From positions 62,001-126,000 of the forward strand of contig CAYZRS010000008.1 in the NCBI GenBank assembly GCA_964480915.1: a DNA stretch of 64,000 bases. Reading direction: 5' to 3'. The notes under the pieces are model-generated. The model did no database searches, was not told the DNA's origin, and saw only the letters and a program-made list of their open reading frames with translations. The DNA comes from CAWGCE01 sp964480915 (GTDB taxonomy: Bacteria > Planctomycetota > Planctomycetia > Pirellulales > Pirellulaceae). Shown one piece after another: positions 17,680-26,341 of the stretch (position 1 is the first letter of the stretch; the number at the start of each line of letters is the position of its first letter). The position numbers were made by a program, and so were the translations under genes.

Positions 17680-19008
17680 TCAATCGCCGCGTAGCTTGAG
17701 GCCAAACGGCTCTAGTTTTTCGCGGATTTCAGTCAGGCTGGTCACACCGAAGTTCTTGCATTCAAGCAAGTCGTCGCCAGTGCGACGTACCAGCTCGCCA
17801 ATCGTCGACATGCCCAAGCGAGCCATGCACTTACGAGCACGGACCGAGAGGTTCAATTCCGAGATCGGCCGCTCGAGGACGGCAACTTCGTCCGGCGAGA
17901 GGGAGGATAGGTCCAATTCGGGTTCGGCCGTTTCCTTTTCGTTGGCAAACTGGCCGAGTGAGAGTCCTTTTGACGTCAGCATGTCGCGGATTTCGTCGAG
18001 TGACGTTTCGCCGAAGTTCTTGCTTGTGAGCAGTTCTTGCTCTGAGCAGCTCGCCAGATCGCCCAGCGTGTAGATACCCATCTTTTGCAAGCAATTGCGG
18101 CTGCGGACGGAGAGTTCAAAGTCACTGACCGGGATGCTGAGCACCTGCGTCATGCGATCACGACGTTTCTGAGCCTCTTCATCATAGTACTGATCGCTGG
18201 CCGCTTGCGCGTCAATCAGGAACATGCGAGCCCGTCGGTCGTCTGGGAAGACTTGCAGGATACGGTTGTAGCAATCGTAGGCACGATCGTATTCCTGAAT
18301 GTCTTCATAGATGATGCCTAAGTTCATCAGAGTGCCGACGTGCGTCGGGAAACGATTGGCGGCCCGTTCGTAATACTCGAGTGCGATTTCGTCGTTGCCG
18401 TGTCGGTCATTTTCAAGTGCCAATCCGAATAGAGCACCCGTATGGTGCGGGTCGGCATTGATGGCTCGTTCGAGCAGCGCGATGACCTCTTCCGGGTTGC
18501 CGTTCAAAGCCGAAACGGTCGAAGAACGCTGGAAGAGGTATTCGGCCGTTTGCTCAACGGCACCAGAAAGTGCATCGAGTGTCTGTAAAGCCGTGGTGAT
18601 GTCGCCCGATTTGCGTTGGGAGTCGGAAATTGCCAGGGCACAGTCATCGGCGTTGTAACCGCCTTTTTGAGCCGACTGGTAGCTGGCGATCGCTTCGGTG
18701 TATTGTCCCAGTTCGACTTGTGACTTGCCAAGATAATAGTAAGCCATCGCGCCACCATCGGCGCTCGACAAGACCTGAGCCGCGTCCTCATATCGTCCCA
18801 GCAAGTACATGCCGACACCCAGTCGGACCGACGAAGCTGGCGTCCGCACTTCATTGCCGCTCAACTCCTGCACTGCGTCACGCAGCGTTTTGAAATGAGC
18901 CGGGAACTCGGCGATCGCAACTTTCAGTTGCTTTATTTCCGTGGGACCGAACGAGCCGTTGGACACGATGAGCTCTTTGACATCGAGCTCGTAAATCTGC
19001 GGAATCAA
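17680..19008 (-). CDS. TPR protein with two RNA polymerase alpha-CTD-like modules
   Basis: A 442-residue protein. Residues about 55-285 form tetratricopeptide-like helical pairs (AMAYYYLGKSQVELGQYTEA; TLMNLGIIYEDIQEYDRAY). The C-terminus holds two tandem copies of the helix-hairpin-helix domain of the RNA polymerase alpha subunit: ELSVRSRNCLQKMGIYTLGD with KNFGETSLDEIRDML at about 300-360, and NLSVRARKCMARLGMSTIGE with KNFGVTSLTEIREKL at about 385-442. In alpha subunits this domain binds UP-element DNA and activators. A conserved planctomycete architecture, probably a transcription-associated adaptor, but no function is established. Strong terminator downstream; tRNA-Thr lies just upstream on the same strand. 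Confidence 0.82.
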   Translation of the reverse strand: MIPQIYELDVKELIVSNGSFGPTEIKQLKVAIAEFPAHFKTLRDAVQELSGNEVRTPASSVRLGVGMYLLGRYEDAAQVLSSADGGAMAYYYLGKSQVELGQYTEAIASYQSAQKGGYNADDCALAISDSQRKSGDITTALQTLDALSGAVEQTAEYLFQRSSTVSALNGNPEEVIALLERAINADPHHTGALFGLALENDRHGNDEIALEYYERAANRFPTHVGTLMNLGIIYEDIQEYDRAYDCYNRILQVFPDDRRARMFLIDAQAASDQYYDEEAQKRRDRMTQVLSIPVSDFELSVRSRNCLQKMGIYTLGDLASCSEQELLTSKNFGETSLDEIRDMLTSKGLSLGQFANEKETAEPELDLSSLSPDEVAVLERPISELNLSVRARKCMARLGMSTIGELVRRTGDDLLECKNFGVTSLTEIREKLEPFGLKLRGD

Positions 19009-19085
19009 GTCAGAGTCTCCAAGTTGAACTGTCGGTTTCGCAAGGGCGAATGCAATATGGCTTCCGGCCTAACAATCGGCGCGAG

Positions 19086-19159
19086 AGCCAGCGGCGGGAT
19101 TCGAACCCGCAACCCCCGCATTACGAATGCGGTGCTCTGCCAATTGAAGCTACGCTGGC
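19086..19159 (-). tRNA. tRNA-Thr (anticodon CGU)
   Basis: On the minus strand the acceptor GCCAGCG (19159-19153) pairs with CGCTGGC (19093-19087), with a U discriminator at 19086. The D arm (with one G-U pair), an anticodon stem CCGCA/TGCGG with loop TTCGTAA giving anticodon CGU, and a T arm GCGGG-TTCGAAT-CCCGC are all present. It reads ACG threonine codons. CCA is not encoded. It lies 77 bases ahead of the TPR/alpha-CTD gene. Confidence 0.95.
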
Positions 19160-19337
19160 GTTACAAAGTAATCCCATAAGTTACCTGAGAGCCTACGAAT
19201 CGGCAACCGCGCGGGTGCCCCGGCGGTTGGTCGAGACGCCTCTAGGGCGGTTTGGGCGATGGGACGGCCGGCCTTTGCCAGCAGCGAACCCCCTCAGGAA
19301 CCTGAGACCTGCTGCCCACAGTGAAGCGAGACCCGAT

Positions 19338-20960
19338 CTAGGCCTGCCCCCTGCGACGAATCCCCAGGGCCAGAATCGACCCGATCAGCCACGCGACGGA
19401 GCTCGGTTCGGGAACCGCTGCCGCCGCATCGGCGAATTTGTGAGTGTTCCAGATGATGAAATCGGCACCGTTGACGCTGCCGTCGCTGTTGAAATCGCCA
19501 TCGCACCAGGACGAGCTCGATTGGAACTTGTTTGTGTTCCAAACGACGAAATCAACACCGTCGACGACACCATCGAAATTAGCATCGCCGGGAAGGAAGC
19601 CGTCGGCCGATTCCATCAGCTGAGCGCCCGCCTCAAACAACCAGGCATCGCGGTCGGCCCCGCTGACCACACCATCGCTGTTGAGGTCGAACTGCAAATC
19701 GGTCGAGCCAGTTGCGATCGCTGCGGTCAGAAGGTCGATGTCTGCACAATCGAGATCGCCATTGCCATCAAGGTCGACTTCGACAAAGTCCAATTCGACG
19801 ACGAACAGTCCGAAGAATCGATCATTGATAATGATCTTCCCGCTATCGAAAAATGGAAAGGCAGACCAGGCTCCGTCGAATCCCAATGGGTCGCCACGGT
19901 CGTAAGTATCAATGTAAGCCACTTCGCGTAGGTCGGCGGTCGCCGGATCGACGACTTCGAGGACACGCATGCCGACGCTGTAATTCGCTTCGTAGATATA
20001 GTCGCCTTTGACATACAGATTATGGTCGATGGCCCGTTTGGTCCCTTGGTGGTCGCCCACAAAAACGGGGTTGTCTAAGTCGGAGACGTCCCAAACGAGC
20101 GTTCTGCTGCCACTAATGTCTTGAAAGAAATCTAACTCATCCGCTTCGTCGTTCATGTAGAAGTAACGATGATCTTCCGAGAGCCAGCCTTGATGTGCAT
20201 ACCCAGACATTTCATACCCGGTACGTGACACAAGTTGCGTGTTGCTCTTATTGGTCACGTCGGCGATCGTCAGCGTGTCGATGTTGGCCGCGAAGGCGAT
20301 CTCGCTTCCCGCATAATCGGGATCAGGCCCCAAGTAGTTCACGACTTGAGCATCGTGGGTGTATCCGTCTTGGCTGAAGTTGCCTGCCACGAACGGGTTT
20401 GTCGGATTTTGAATGTTGATGATGTGCAGTCCGCCAGATGCTCGATTGCCGCCGACGGCGTAGGCGTAACCACTATCTTCGTTGATGACGATGTTGTGGG
20501 CGCTGCGGAAGGAATCGAAAACCGTATCGCTCGACCAATTTTGCGGGCTCGTGACGCCTCGCAATCGGGTCAGATCGAAGACTTGCATGCCGTGGGGGCC
20601 GTTGTTGTCCGACACGACGAAGGCGTGGTCTTGATAGACCTTGATGTCACGCCAAGTTGACGAGCCGGTGTGTGAGGGAAGCGAACCCAGGTAGACCGGA
20701 TTGCTGCCATCGGTGATGTCGACGAAGGCGGTGTTGGCCTTTTGACCGACCAAGGCGTATTCGCGCCCCGTTGCCGGATCCTCCCACCCCCAAATGTCGT
20801 TGCCGAAGTTGGCGGCAGAGCCCATGTCCTCGTGCCCTAAACGAGAAAGCAAGTTGATATTCCGCGTTGGGAAATTGTTAGCGGAGGCTGGGAGGGCCAT
20901 GAAAGCGAGCAAGGTCGCGATAATCGACCAGCGGGCGGCGAGACTTCGACGGTAGTTCAT
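19338..20960 (-). CDS. Choice-of-anchor B type surface protein with dockerin-like repeats and PEP-CTERM tail
   Basis: A 540-residue exported protein from ATG 20960, which gives a clean signal peptide (MNYRRSLAARWSIIATLLAF, cleavage near PASANN); the frame is open a further 85 codons upstream without a signal. Most of the protein is a beta-propeller of LVIVD-like blades (NTAFVDITDGSNPVYLGSLP; GMQVFDLTRLRGV; ADLREVAYIDTYD), the choice-of-anchor B pattern. Near the C-terminus come dockerin-like calcium motifs (DLDGNGDLDCADIDLL, GDANFDGVVDGVDFVVWN, GDFNSDGSVNGADFIIWN). The protein closes with VPEPSSVAWLIGSILALGI and basic residues, a PEP-CTERM exosortase signal. The substrate or partner is unknown. 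A hairpin lies in its upstream region. Confidence 0.85.
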   Translation of the reverse strand: MNYRRSLAARWSIIATLLAFMALPASANNFPTRNINLLSRLGHEDMGSAANFGNDIWGWEDPATGREYALVGQKANTAFVDITDGSNPVYLGSLPSHTGSSTWRDIKVYQDHAFVVSDNNGPHGMQVFDLTRLRGVTSPQNWSSDTVFDSFRSAHNIVINEDSGYAYAVGGNRASGGLHIINIQNPTNPFVAGNFSQDGYTHDAQVVNYLGPDPDYAGSEIAFAANIDTLTIADVTNKSNTQLVSRTGYEMSGYAHQGWLSEDHRYFYMNDEADELDFFQDISGSRTLVWDVSDLDNPVFVGDHQGTKRAIDHNLYVKGDYIYEANYSVGMRVLEVVDPATADLREVAYIDTYDRGDPLGFDGAWSAFPFFDSGKIIINDRFFGLFVVELDFVEVDLDGNGDLDCADIDLLTAAIATGSTDLQFDLNSDGVVSGADRDAWLFEAGAQLMESADGFLPGDANFDGVVDGVDFVVWNTNKFQSSSSWCDGDFNSDGSVNGADFIIWNTHKFADAAAAVPEPSSVAWLIGSILALGIRRRGQA

Positions 20961-21001
20961 TAGTTGCCTGTTCTGAGTACTGTTCGTGCTGAGATCAACG
21001 A

Positions 21002-21032
21002 TTGGCACCACTTGTTCCAAGAGTGGTGCCAA
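21002..21032. repeat. Perfect 11-bp inverted repeat upstream of the choice-of-anchor B gene
   Basis: TTGGCACCACT (21002-21012) and AGTGGTGCCAA (21022-21032) are perfect inverted copies with a nine-base spacer, 42-72 bases before the downstream gene's ATG. No T-run follows in either direction, so it is more likely an operator or 5'-leader hairpin than an intrinsic terminator. Confidence 0.6.
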
Positions 21033-21257
21033 CGACTTTGAGTCACGCGACGCGCGCGACTCGAGACGGAATTTGAAGATGCGTTGGGGCGCTTTCATTT
21101 CGAGGAAATGGGCGCCGTGAGACCGACCTGCAACTCTCTCCAGTCTACGCTGGACGCGCGATAGGTCGCAAGGTAATTGTCGCTTCGGGTTCGAGCGATC
21201 GGTCGCCGGGACCAAGTCTAATCGGACCTGAAAAGGTTGTATTCTGAGTGGCCTAAT

Positions 21258-22700
21258 TCACATCCAGATGTCGGAAGTACAGTCGCCGCCGGGAAAACGC
21301 ATTTCGTGAGCTCGCGCCGGCCCGCCGGGCTCTTTCCCAAAATCGACAAAGAAATCTTCGTTGATCGACAAGCCGCCGTTCTCGATATCACAATCGAGCT
21401 GCATCAAGTACGAGCCCTCTTTTTCCATTTCCGGATAGAACTGCCGGTCCCAGGGACCATAGAGCGAATTGGTAACGTACAGGCGCCGACCATCGAGGCT
21501 CAATTGCAGCATTTGTGGGCCGCCTGTCAGCGGCCGCTGCGTATCGGCAGCATGCCCGATGACTCCACCTAGCCAAACTTGACCGGTGAGTTTCGGCATG
21601 GCCGGGTTGCTCACGTCGTACTGACGGATGTCCCCGTGCAGCCAATTCGAAAAATAGAGATAGCGATCGTCCATCGAAAGGACGAGGTCGGTGATCAGTC
21701 CCGGAACGGCGAATGGCCAGCCTTCGGTTTCTACCGGATCGACCGAGATGACTTTCTCAACGTTCCAGTTTTCTTCGTGTTTGTGCCAGTGCCACATCGT
21801 GCTGCTCAGCGCCGCGCCGACGAATCCGTGCGTGCTCTGTGGGTCGTGGTGGAAGCGGACTTCCAATGGAATCCAGCCGTCGTCGCCGAGGCTAACGCTG
21901 CGTTCAATCTTGCGCTCTTCCCAATTCCAAAAATGGATTTGCTGTCCGTACTTGCCAGCTTCCACGTCCTTTGGGTCAAACCCTTGCGACACCGTATTCG
22001 GTGCGCCCCATTCACTACTGACCATGATGTTGTGTTGCGGCTGGTACCAGAAGTCGTAGCTGTACTTCATGCCGCTGGCGTCATTTTCCCAGCGTCCCTG
22101 GATGTTGAATTCATCGTCGAGAACGAGGAATCCACCGGGCCCTTCGCCGGTCGCATCGCCCAGCATCGAAATCATCATGGTGCCGTCGGCCAAACAATGG
22201 ACCGTATGAGGAGCCGACAAATCGGTTTTCTTGGCGATCTCTGCTGCTTCGATCACTTTAAAAATGGAGGGTGATTCGGGCTCTTCTGTGTCGACGATGT
22301 GGATGCGACCCGATTGGATGCCCGGCAGGATGATGTACCGTCGCGAGCTGCCTTCTTTGCCATGACAGCTGCTGCACGAATTCCAGCCAAAGTGGTGCAG
22401 TTCGTCGCCAACGTTGGGCATTTCCAAGCGATGAATGATACTGCCAAAATTCTCAGATTTCGGATCGACATCGATGGTGGCCAGGTAATCGGGCTTTTTG
22501 ATGGGCGAGTCGGTATAGATTGCTGGGACGTAAAGCAGCGTTTCACGAGGCGACTTCATGGCGTCGAGCGGAGTTGCGTAGGTGCGTTCGCAACAGCTTG
22601 CTTTTTCGCTGTTTTCCTCGGCCCACGTTGGGATGGAGCCGAGCGATATCGCGGCGCCAACGGCCGCGCCAGATGTCTTCAAGAATTCGCGTCGCTTCAT
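21258..22700 (-). CDS. Selenium-binding protein SBP56 family, probable methanethiol oxidase
   Basis: A 480-residue protein of the SBP56/MtoX family, which oxidises methanethiol to formaldehyde, hydrogen sulfide and hydrogen peroxide in characterised members. The family signatures are clear: CSSCHGKEGSSRR, APHTVHC, SSEWGAP, RFHHDP, MWHWHKHEENW and the C-terminal FPGGDCTSDIW. The N-terminus MKRREFLKTSGAAVGAA is a twin-arginine signal, so the protein is folded before export, consistent with a metal cofactor. ATG 22700 is chosen for this signal; a 32-codon in-frame extension upstream is unlikely. It is divergently arranged with the unknown gene at 22981. No copper chaperone or SCO gene is adjacent. 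Confidence 0.9.
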   Translation of the reverse strand: MKRREFLKTSGAAVGAAISLGSIPTWAEENSEKASCCERTYATPLDAMKSPRETLLYVPAIYTDSPIKKPDYLATIDVDPKSENFGSIIHRLEMPNVGDELHHFGWNSCSSCHGKEGSSRRYIILPGIQSGRIHIVDTEEPESPSIFKVIEAAEIAKKTDLSAPHTVHCLADGTMMISMLGDATGEGPGGFLVLDDEFNIQGRWENDASGMKYSYDFWYQPQHNIMVSSEWGAPNTVSQGFDPKDVEAGKYGQQIHFWNWEERKIERSVSLGDDGWIPLEVRFHHDPQSTHGFVGAALSSTMWHWHKHEENWNVEKVISVDPVETEGWPFAVPGLITDLVLSMDDRYLYFSNWLHGDIRQYDVSNPAMPKLTGQVWLGGVIGHAADTQRPLTGGPQMLQLSLDGRRLYVTNSLYGPWDRQFYPEMEKEGSYLMQLDCDIENGGLSINEDFFVDFGKEPGGPARAHEMRFPGGDCTSDIWM

Positions 22701-22980
22701 GATCGTGTCTCCGTCTTCCAATCCATCCTCGGAACGGTTCACCACGGCGAGCTGGCAAGGCCTGCGTGCAAGGTTGCCAATTCGTCCTGATGGCACAAGA
22801 ATGCCAGCGCGTCGGTTATCTCACAGAAAATTCGAACTGACAACAGTTTGCTCGGAATGTCGGTGAATTTCGCTATCCTGGAAAAGACTTGCGGAAGTCT
22901 TCGCCTGATGGGCAAATTGGGATGGTCTTAGTGGGTCTTTCAATCACACGAGTCGACTACTTTCGCGGGAATGATTTTAC

Positions 22981-23949
22981 ATGTCGGTCGCCATTCGCTT
23001 ATTGATGTCTGAAGTGGTCGATTACGCGGGATTATTTCCGCCGGCTCAATTGCCGCTCGATCGTGTCGTCGTAAATTTCGACGACTACTTCAATTCGCCG
23101 CAGCGTTGGATGCTGGGGCGGTTGATTGTTCCGCTCGGAAAAATTGACGAGTGCGCCAGCCAGGCCGCTTCCTTTGTGGGGGCAAAGACCGATCCGTGGA
23201 AAATCAGCTGCCTCCTACCGCGTGTGGAATCGATCGACTCCGATCCGCTGCGCAATCATTGGCGGAAGATCGCCGAATTCAACTCGATCCAAGCGGGCCG
23301 CTTTTCGATCGATGCGGTGGAAGTCGCCGTCAGCGCGGCTGAGCAAATTCCGGTGCTGGCCGCAGCGCTCATCCAGTCCAAAGTGACGACACCCATCGAG
23401 TTGTTTGTCGAACTGCCTCACGCCGAGGATTGCTCGGCTCATTTTGAACAGTTGGCGGCAGCTCAAGGAGTCGCCATGCGAGCCAAGATTCGGATGGGAG
23501 GCATCACCGCGAATTTGTTTCCCGAGCCAGAACAGGTGGCTCGATTTCTGACCCAAGCCGCCCAGTTTGGTGTTCCGTTCAAAGCGACCGCCGGACTGCA
23601 TCACCCGGTTCGAGCCGAGTATCCGGTCAGTTATGAAGACAATTGCCCACGCGTCATCATGCACGGTTTTCTCAATGTCCTCGTCGCCAGCATGATGGCC
23701 AAATCGAAGCGGCTCAGCGAATCCCAACTGGTGACGTTGCTGGAAGAAACGGTCGCTTCCGAATTCGAAATTACCGACGAATCGTTATGCTGGCGCGGGA
23801 TTACAATTCCGGTCGAGGAAATTTTGGCCGCCCGCCGCAACGGTTTTCGCTCGTTCGGTTCTTGCTCGTTCATCGAACCCGTTGAAGATCTACAGTCCCT
23901 GGGGTACCTTCCTGAGGATTCAGACGAGCCCATCTCTCACGAGGCGTAG
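22981..23949 (+). CDS. Conserved protein of unknown function paired with fumarylacetoacetase
   Basis: A 322-residue soluble protein, not assigned to a named family here. It opens MSVAIRLLMSEVVDYAGLFPP, and the central part alternates hydrophobic strands and helices (ELFVELPHAEDCSAHFEQLA; AKIRMGGITANLFPEPEQVA; FKATAGLHHPVR), which suggests an alpha/beta barrel. Conserved-looking polar motifs GLHHPVR and RMGG could form an active site. No signal peptide or membrane helix. The stop is eight bases before the fumarylacetoacetase start, so the two are almost certainly co-transcribed; a role in aromatic amino acid (tyrosine/homogentisate) catabolism is inferred from context only. Confidence 0.7.
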   Translation: MSVAIRLLMSEVVDYAGLFPPAQLPLDRVVVNFDDYFNSPQRWMLGRLIVPLGKIDECASQAASFVGAKTDPWKISCLLPRVESIDSDPLRNHWRKIAEFNSIQAGRFSIDAVEVAVSAAEQIPVLAAALIQSKVTTPIELFVELPHAEDCSAHFEQLAAAQGVAMRAKIRMGGITANLFPEPEQVARFLTQAAQFGVPFKATAGLHHPVRAEYPVSYEDNCPRVIMHGFLNVLVASMMAKSKRLSESQLVTLLEETVASEFEITDESLCWRGITIPVEEILAARRNGFRSFGSCSFIEPVEDLQSLGYLPEDSDEPISHEA

Positions 23950-23957
23950 CGATATCA

Positions 23958-25316
23958 ATGTACGAGCTTGATCATACCCACGACCCGCAATGTAATAGCT
24001 GGGTTGAGTCCAGCCAGGCAACGAATTGTGATTTTCCGATCCAAAACTTGCCCTTTTGTACGCTGGCGACTGATGCGAGTTCTGCGGTAGGCGTCGGAAT
24101 CGGTGACCAGGTGGTCAATTTGCAACTCGTCGCGGAAGCCGGGTGTTTCGAAAAGCTCGGTGAGAACTCGCTTGGCGGCGAGGCACTTTCGGCGCTGAAG
24201 TCAAACAACCTGAATAAGCTGATGGGCCTGACGGTTGAAAAGCGGCTGGCCGTACGCCATGCGATCTTCCAGTTGCTGCATCGCGATTGCAGTGTGCTCC
24301 GCGATGACGAGGAACTGAAGGCAGCAGCGTTAAAGCCGATCAAAAATGTCGAATTTCGCATGCCGGCTCGGATTGGTGACTACACCGATTTTTATGCCTC
24401 GCTCTTTCACGCCACGAACGTGGGCAGCATGTTTCGCCCGACCAATCCGCTGTTGCCCAACTACAAGTGGATTCCGATCGGATACCACGGCCGGGCCTCT
24501 TCGGTCGTTGTGAGCGGTACTCCGGTCAAGCGGCCCAGCGGGCAGACGACGCCCGAACCGGGGGAACAACCGCCGGTCCGTCCGTGTGCATTGCTCGACT
24601 ATGAATTGGAAGTCGGTTTTTGGGTTGCTCAAGGGAATGCGCTGGGCAGTTCGATTCCGATGGAAAAGGCGGAAGAGCATCTGTTTGGCGTGAGCCTGCT
24701 AAACGACTGGTCGGCACGCGACATGCAAAAATGGGAATACCAACCGCTCGGCCCCTTCCTCGCCAAGAGTTTTCTGACCACCGTTTCGCCTTGGGTCATC
24801 ACGATGGAAGCGCTGACGCCGTTCCGCTGTGGGGCCTTCGAACGGGCCAGCGACGATCCGCAGCCATTGGCCCATTTGGACAGCCCGGAAAATCGAGAAG
24901 CGGGCGGCATCGATTTGCGTTTGGAGGTGAGTCTGCTCACGCGCCAAATGAATGAAATGGGCCTGAATGAAGAGAGACTGAGCCAGGGGACGTCGCGCGA
25001 TCTATATTGGACGGCGGCTCAGATGATTGCTCACCATTCCAGCAACGGTTGTAATCTGCGCCCCGGTGACCTGATGGGCAGCGGGACGGTTTCCGGCCCG
25101 ACACGCGATGCGCGTGGCTGCTTGTTAGAGCTCACCTGGGATGGCGATGCCGACAACGTCGTGCCCGGTTCTCAGCGAACACCGCTGACACTGCCTACCG
25201 GCGAGCAGCGTAAGTTCCTCGCCGATGGCGACGAATTGGCGATCACTGGCTATTGCGAAGCGGGCGGCTTCCGGCGCATCGGACTTGGTAGCTGCGTTGG
25301 GACCGTCGTTGACTAA
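23958..25316 (+). CDS. fahA: Fumarylacetoacetase
   Basis: A 452-residue enzyme that hydrolyses fumarylacetoacetate to fumarate and acetoacetate, the last step of tyrosine degradation. Signatures in order: DFYASLFHATNVGSMFRP (metal and catalytic region), PIGYHGRASSVVVSGTPVKR, LDYELEVGFWV (metal-binding acidic residues), FGVSLLNDWSARDMQKWEY, PLGPFLAKSFLTTVSPWV and MIAHHSSNGCNLRPGDLMGS. Length is close to bacterial and animal FAH. It follows the unknown gene by eight bases. Homogentisate dioxygenase and maleylacetoacetate isomerase are not in the window, so the pathway genes are scattered. Confidence 0.95.
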   Translation: MYELDHTHDPQCNSWVESSQATNCDFPIQNLPFCTLATDASSAVGVGIGDQVVNLQLVAEAGCFEKLGENSLGGEALSALKSNNLNKLMGLTVEKRLAVRHAIFQLLHRDCSVLRDDEELKAAALKPIKNVEFRMPARIGDYTDFYASLFHATNVGSMFRPTNPLLPNYKWIPIGYHGRASSVVVSGTPVKRPSGQTTPEPGEQPPVRPCALLDYELEVGFWVAQGNALGSSIPMEKAEEHLFGVSLLNDWSARDMQKWEYQPLGPFLAKSFLTTVSPWVITMEALTPFRCGAFERASDDPQPLAHLDSPENREAGGIDLRLEVSLLTRQMNEMGLNEERLSQGTSRDLYWTAAQMIAHHSSNGCNLRPGDLMGSGTVSGPTRDARGCLLELTWDGDADNVVPGSQRTPLTLPTGEQRKFLADGDELAITGYCEAGGFRRIGLGSCVGTVVD

Positions 25317-25404
25317 TTTGCGATGAGTTTGACCAGTTGAGCATGGCCGATGTTGCCTCCCTTGGCTCGTTTTCCACATTTTTACTCGATTGAAGAACCG
25401 CCGC

Positions 25405-26178
25405 ATGTTGTCTGTCATCTCGCCGGCCAAGACGCTTGATCTTGGCCCCCAAAAACTCACGAAGAAACATACGATTCCCGAGTCTCTCGACGATTCGCAA
25501 ATACTGATCGATCTCTTATCGAAAAAGACGAAAGGCCAGATCGCCAAGCTGATGAGTCTGAGCGACAAGCTGGCTCAACTGAACGTTGATCGTTACCAAG
25601 CCTGGGATCGAGAATTTACTCCTCAGAATTCCAAGCCGGCGCTGCTGACTTTTAAAGGCGATGTCTACCAAGGCTTTGATTGCGAGAAGTGGCAAGCGGC
25701 CGACTTCACTTACGCGCAAAAGCACCTGCGAATGCTGAGCGGATTGCACGGTGTGCTGCGGCCGCTAGATCTGATGCAGCCTTATCGACTGGAGATGGGC
25801 ACGCAGCTCAAGACACCACGGGGCAAGAATCTTTACGAATTCTGGGGCGATGCGATTACCGAATCACTCCGCCAAGCGATCAAGGCAAGCCGCTCGAAAG
25901 CGTGCGTGAATTTGGCTTCGAACGAGTATTTTAAAGCGGTCGATGGGGACGCGTTGGGCGTGCCGGTGATCACGCCGGTCTTCAAAGATGCTAAGAACGG
26001 CAAATATAAAATTATCAGCTTCTTCGCGAAGAAAGCACGCGGCCAGATGGCCAATTTTATGGTTCGCCAGCGCACTCAAACGGTCGCCGAATTGCGCAAG
26101 TTCAAAGTCAACGGCTATCGCTACGACAAGAGTCTATCGGATGAGTCTTCGCTGGTGTTTTTAAGGGACGAGCAGTAA
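25405..26178 (+). CDS. yaaA: YaaA family peroxide stress protein
   Basis: A 257-residue protein of the UPF0246/YaaA family, which binds DNA and limits free iron during hydrogen peroxide stress in Escherichia coli. The start at ATG 25405 gives MLSVISPAKTLDLGPQK, matching the family N-terminus; a TTG at 25390 would add five residues. Further family motifs: ALLTFKGDVYQGFD, LSGLHGVLRPLDLMQPYRLEMG, NLASNEYFKAVD and RGQMANFMVRQR. It lies 88 bases after fahA and may be transcribed with it or alone. A perfect 7-bp hairpin follows the stop. Confidence 0.94.
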   Translation: MLSVISPAKTLDLGPQKLTKKHTIPESLDDSQILIDLLSKKTKGQIAKLMSLSDKLAQLNVDRYQAWDREFTPQNSKPALLTFKGDVYQGFDCEKWQAADFTYAQKHLRMLSGLHGVLRPLDLMQPYRLEMGTQLKTPRGKNLYEFWGDAITESLRQAIKASRSKACVNLASNEYFKAVDGDALGVPVITPVFKDAKNGKYKIISFFAKKARGQMANFMVRQRTQTVAELRKFKVNGYRYDKSLSDESSLVFLRDEQ

Positions 26179-26184
26179 AACCGC

Positions 26185-26201
26185 CTTTTGCATTGCAAAA
26201 G
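26185..26201 (+). terminator. Hairpin just after yaaA
   Basis: CTTTTGC (26185-26191) and GCAAAAG (26195-26201) form a perfect 7-bp stem with a three-base loop, six bases after the yaaA stop codon. There is no T-run after it, and the stem is AT-rich, so its strength as a terminator is doubtful. Confidence 0.4.
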
Positions 26202-26341
26202 AAGTGAGAACGACGAATCGGAGTCGGGGCTAGAGCCGACGCGGTTCGCAGAGCTGCAACCGCGACTTGGGAGATGATCTTGTTGGTGCGCTATGTTTGC
26301 GGAGCAACAGGCGACTTTGGGCCTTAGACGTTAGGTTGAAG

